Source: Spirosomataceae bacterium TFI 002 (GTDB taxonomy: Bacteria > Bacteroidota > Bacteroidia > Cytophagales > Spirosomataceae). From it: DNA of 64,000 nt. The stretch lies in NCBI GenBank assembly GCA_900230115.1, contig LT907983.1, positions 1 to 64,000 of the forward strand, read 5' to 3'. The notes under the pieces were generated by a model that saw only the letters and a program-made list of their open reading frames with translations, made no database searches and was not told the origin of the DNA. Positions 61,746-64,000 of this stretch are shown one piece after another. The stretch's first letter is position 1. Each line of letters opens with the position of its first letter. A program made the translations under genes and the position numbers.

Positions 61746-64000
61746 ATGGAACCCAAATTTTCACAAAGAGTAAAAGAAGTAATTACGCTTGCTAGAGAAG
61801 AAGCGTTACGTTTGGGACATGATTATATTGGAACTGAACACCTCATTCTCGGAATGATCCGCGAAGGTGATGGAACGGGCCTTGACCTCATCAAAAAAAC
61901 AGGGATTCGAATTGATGACCTAAAGATGAATATAGAGTCGGCAACCAGAGGTACGGCAACAAATAATATCAAAAACCTTGCGAATATTCCACTTACTCGC
62001 CAATCGGAGAAAGTCTTGAAAATCACTCATCTTGAGGCTAAGATATTCAAGTCAGATGTAATAGGAACTGAGCATCTTTTGTTAGCAATATTAAGAGATG
62101 GAGATAATCTTGGATGTCAAATACTTAATAGATTCAAAGTCAATTATGAATTGATTAAAGAAATGCTTGAGTATCAGCTTACTGGAGGCAACCCTACAAT
62201 GGAGAAACCAGAAACTGACGACGACGAAGATAGACTGTTCTCAGGAACTGGACAATCTCAGAAGGACAGTAAAACAGGAGAAAAATCTAAAACACCAATT
62301 CTCGATAATTTTGGAAAAGATTTAACCAAAATGGCCGAAAGCGGCAAATTGGATCAAATCATAGGTCGTGAGAAAGAAATTGAGCGTGTAGCCCAGATTT
62401 TATCTAGAAGAAAAAAGAACAATCCTATACTTATAGGTGAGCCGGGAGTTGGTAAAACTGCCATTGCAGAAGGACTTGCTTTACGTATTGTTCAAAAGAA
62501 AGTATCAAGAGTTTTATTCGATAAACGAGTTGTAACACTGGATTTAGCATCACTTGTTGCTGGAACAAAATACCGTGGACAATTCGAAGAAAGAATGAAA
62601 GCCGTAATGACCGAGCTAGAGAAGTCTACAAATGTCATTCTTTTCATTGACGAGATCCATACTATTGTAGGAGCTGGAGGAGCAAGTGGCTCACTCGATG
62701 CATCTAACATGTTTAAACCTGCTTTATCCAGAGGTGATATTCAATGTATAGGTGCAACTACTTTGGACGAGTACAGACAGTACATTGAGAAAGATGGTGC
62801 CTTGGCTCGTAGATTCCAGATGGTGATGGTAGACCCTACTTCTGTAGAGGAAACTATTGAAATCTTGAACAACATCAAAGACAAATACGAAGATCACCAC
62901 AATGTAATTTATGGTGATGATGCTATCGAAGCTGCAGTTAAATATTCTGAAAGATACATTTCAGACCGTTTCCTGCCTGACAAAGCAATTGACGTTATTG
63001 ATGAAGTGGGTGCGAGAGTACACATCAATAATATTATTGTACCTCAAGAAATTTTGGATCTAGAAGAGGCTGTAGAAGATATCAAACTTGAGAAAAACAA
63101 AGTCGTTAAAAGTCAGAGATACGAAGAAGCCGCTCAGTTAAGAGACAAAGAGAAAAAACTGATAGATCAATTAGATAAGGTGAAGGCTGCTTGGGAAGAA
63201 GAAAGTAAAAGCAAAAGACACTTAGTATCAGAAGAGAATATTGGTGAAGTAATAGCACAAATGACAGGAATTCCTGTTCGCAAAGTCAATATGGACGAAA
63301 GCGAGCGAATCCTGAAAATGGGCGATACACTTAGAGAAAGAATAATTGGACAAGATAAACCAATTGAAAAGCTTACTAAAGCAATTCAAAGAACAAGAGT
63401 TGGACTAAAAGATCCTAAAAAACCAATTGGGTCATTTATTTTCTTAGGTCCTACTGGGGTTGGTAAAACTGAGCTTGCAAAAGTTTTGACTACCTATCTA
63501 TTCGATAATGAGGATGCCTTGATACGAATAGACATGAGTGAATACATGGAGAAATTCAGTATCTCTCGCCTAGTAGGAGCTCCTCCAGGATACGTTGGTT
63601 ATGAAGAAGGTGGACAATTAACCGAGAAGGTTCGTAGAAAACCATATTCTGTTATTCTTTTAGACGAAATCGAAAAAGCACATCCAGATGTCTTCAATAT
63701 TTTGTTGCAAGTTTTGGACGATGGTCAGTTGACAGATAGCCTAGGTAGAAAAGTTGATTTTAGAAATACAATCATTATCATGACTTCTAATATTGGAGTT
63801 CGTGACTTAAAAGATTTTGGTTCTGGAATTGGATTTGCAACTAAAGCAAGAATCGAAAATCAAGATGAAGCTGTTAAAAGCACTATTCAAAATGCATTAA
63901 GAAAGACTTTCAGTCCTGAATTCTTGAACAGATTAGATGATGTGATCATATTTGATTCTTTATCGAAAGAGAATATTTTCAATATCATTGACATTGCAAT
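61746..64000 (+). CDS. clpC: ClpC-type AAA+ protease ATPase, 3'-truncated by window end
   Basis: A Hsp100 chaperone that unfolds substrates for ClpP. The open frame runs from the ATG at 61746 to the window end, giving about 751 residues, with no stop. The Clp N domain has two repeats ([39 protein letters not shown]). The first AAA module has Walker A GEPGVGKT and [10 protein letters not shown]. The middle carries the UVR motif ([15 protein letters not shown]), which marks ClpC, not ClpA or ClpB. The second AAA module has GPTGVGKT and [12 protein letters not shown]. The C-terminus with the ClpP-binding loop lies partly beyond the window. Cytoplasmic; frame intact. Confidence 0.95.
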   Translation, partial: MEPKFSQRVKEVITLAREEALRLGHDYIGTEHLILGMIREGDGTGLDLIKKTGIRIDDLKMNIESATRGTATNNIKNLANIPLTRQSEKVLKITHLEAKIFKSDVIGTEHLLLAILRDGDNLGCQILNRFKVNYELIKEMLEYQLTGGNPTMEKPETDDDEDRLFSGTGQSQKDSKTGEKSKTPILDNFGKDLTKMAESGKLDQIIGREKEIERVAQILSRRKKNNPILIGEPGVGKTAIAEGLALRIVQKKVSRVLFDKRVVTLDLASLVAGTKYRGQFEERMKAVMTELEKSTNVILFIDEIHTIVGAGGASGSLDASNMFKPALSRGDIQCIGATTLDEYRQYIEKDGALARRFQMVMVDPTSVEETIEILNNIKDKYEDHHNVIYGDDAIEAAVKYSERYISDRFLPDKAIDVIDEVGARVHINNIIVPQEILDLEEAVEDIKLEKNKVVKSQRYEEAAQLRDKEKKLIDQLDKVKAAWEEESKSKRHLVSEENIGEVIAQMTGIPVRKVNMDESERILKMGDTLRERIIGQDKPIEKLTKAIQRTRVGLKDPKKPIGSFIFLGPTGVGKTELAKVLTTYLFDNEDALIRIDMSEYMEKFSISRLVGAPPGYVGYEEGGQLTEKVRRKPYSVILLDEIEKAHPDVFNILLQVLDDGQLTDSLGRKVDFRNTIIIMTSNIGVRDLKDFGSGIGFATKARIENQDEAVKSTIQNALRKTFSPEFLNRLDDVIIFDSLSKENIFNIIDIA

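Noticed and set aside
1-64000. CRISPR arrays, tRNA or rRNA genes, insertion sequences
   Set aside because: No regular spaced repeats, cloverleaf-like segments, rRNA blocks or transposase motifs were seen on either strand.

Overview
The window looks like a chromosome segment of an AT-rich member of the Bacteroidota, most likely a free-living aerobic Cytophagales (Spirosomataceae-like). The reasons are a SusC/SusD pair, T9SS-era secreted proteins (M43 protease with GEVED domains, PEGA/OmpA protein), Planctomycete-style heme-domain dehydrogenases, many short-signal lipoproteins, and repeated TAnnTTTG promoter -7 boxes typical of the Bacteroidota primary sigma factor. The genus cannot be fixed from the sequence alone. 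No rRNA, tRNA, CRISPR array, insertion sequence or prophage was recognised.

Layout. 1-5.2 kb: a heme/SGNH dehydrogenase, a ThuA-domain lipoprotein, a membrane protein and a NYN-LOTUS protein; three of these four are broken by about ten single-base indels, nearly all in short homopolymers. 5.2-7.8 kb: rluF, a second membrane protein resembling the first, and a DEAD-box helicase. 7.9-13.1 kb: sulfatase, cytochrome c/beta-propeller dehydrogenase and a hydroxypyruvate-isomerase-like TIM barrel on one strand. 13.1-22.5 kb: 2-hydroxyacid dehydrogenase, pdxA, a solitary tyrosine recombinase, an HI0933-type flavoprotein, tex, small lipoproteins and a metallophosphoesterase. 22.6-29.6 kb: a phosphodiesterase, then on the minus strand a DUF1080-like/PA14 protein, a propeller-cupredoxin dehydrogenase and a large M43 protease. 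29.7-38.2 kb: nucleotidyltransferase, a lysA-oxidoreductase-glycosyltransferase operon, PhoD phosphatase, msrB, and a methyltransferase-SDR-SDR operon. 38.2-49.3 kb: housekeeping genes, including hisS-mltG-thioesterase-yihY and truA-GNAT-tsaC operons. 49.3-58.4 kb: a 600-base leader region, susC, susD and a CRTAC1/UnbV lipoprotein. 58.4-64 kb: OmpA-family protein, WbqC-like protein and clpC, which runs off the end.

How the genes work together. Several scattered operons share one theme: periplasmic or secreted oxidation of carbohydrate-like substrates. The pieces are two CxxCH-bearing dehydrogenases, one propeller fused to a blue-copper domain, a DUF1080-like protein, ThuA, a Hyi-like isomerase, a Gfo/Idh/MocA oxidoreductase and a sulfatase. 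Uptake would go through SusCD. This assembly into one pathway is inference. The rest is ordinary core metabolism, RNA modification and envelope maintenance. Almost no dedicated transcription regulator is visible in the 64 kb.
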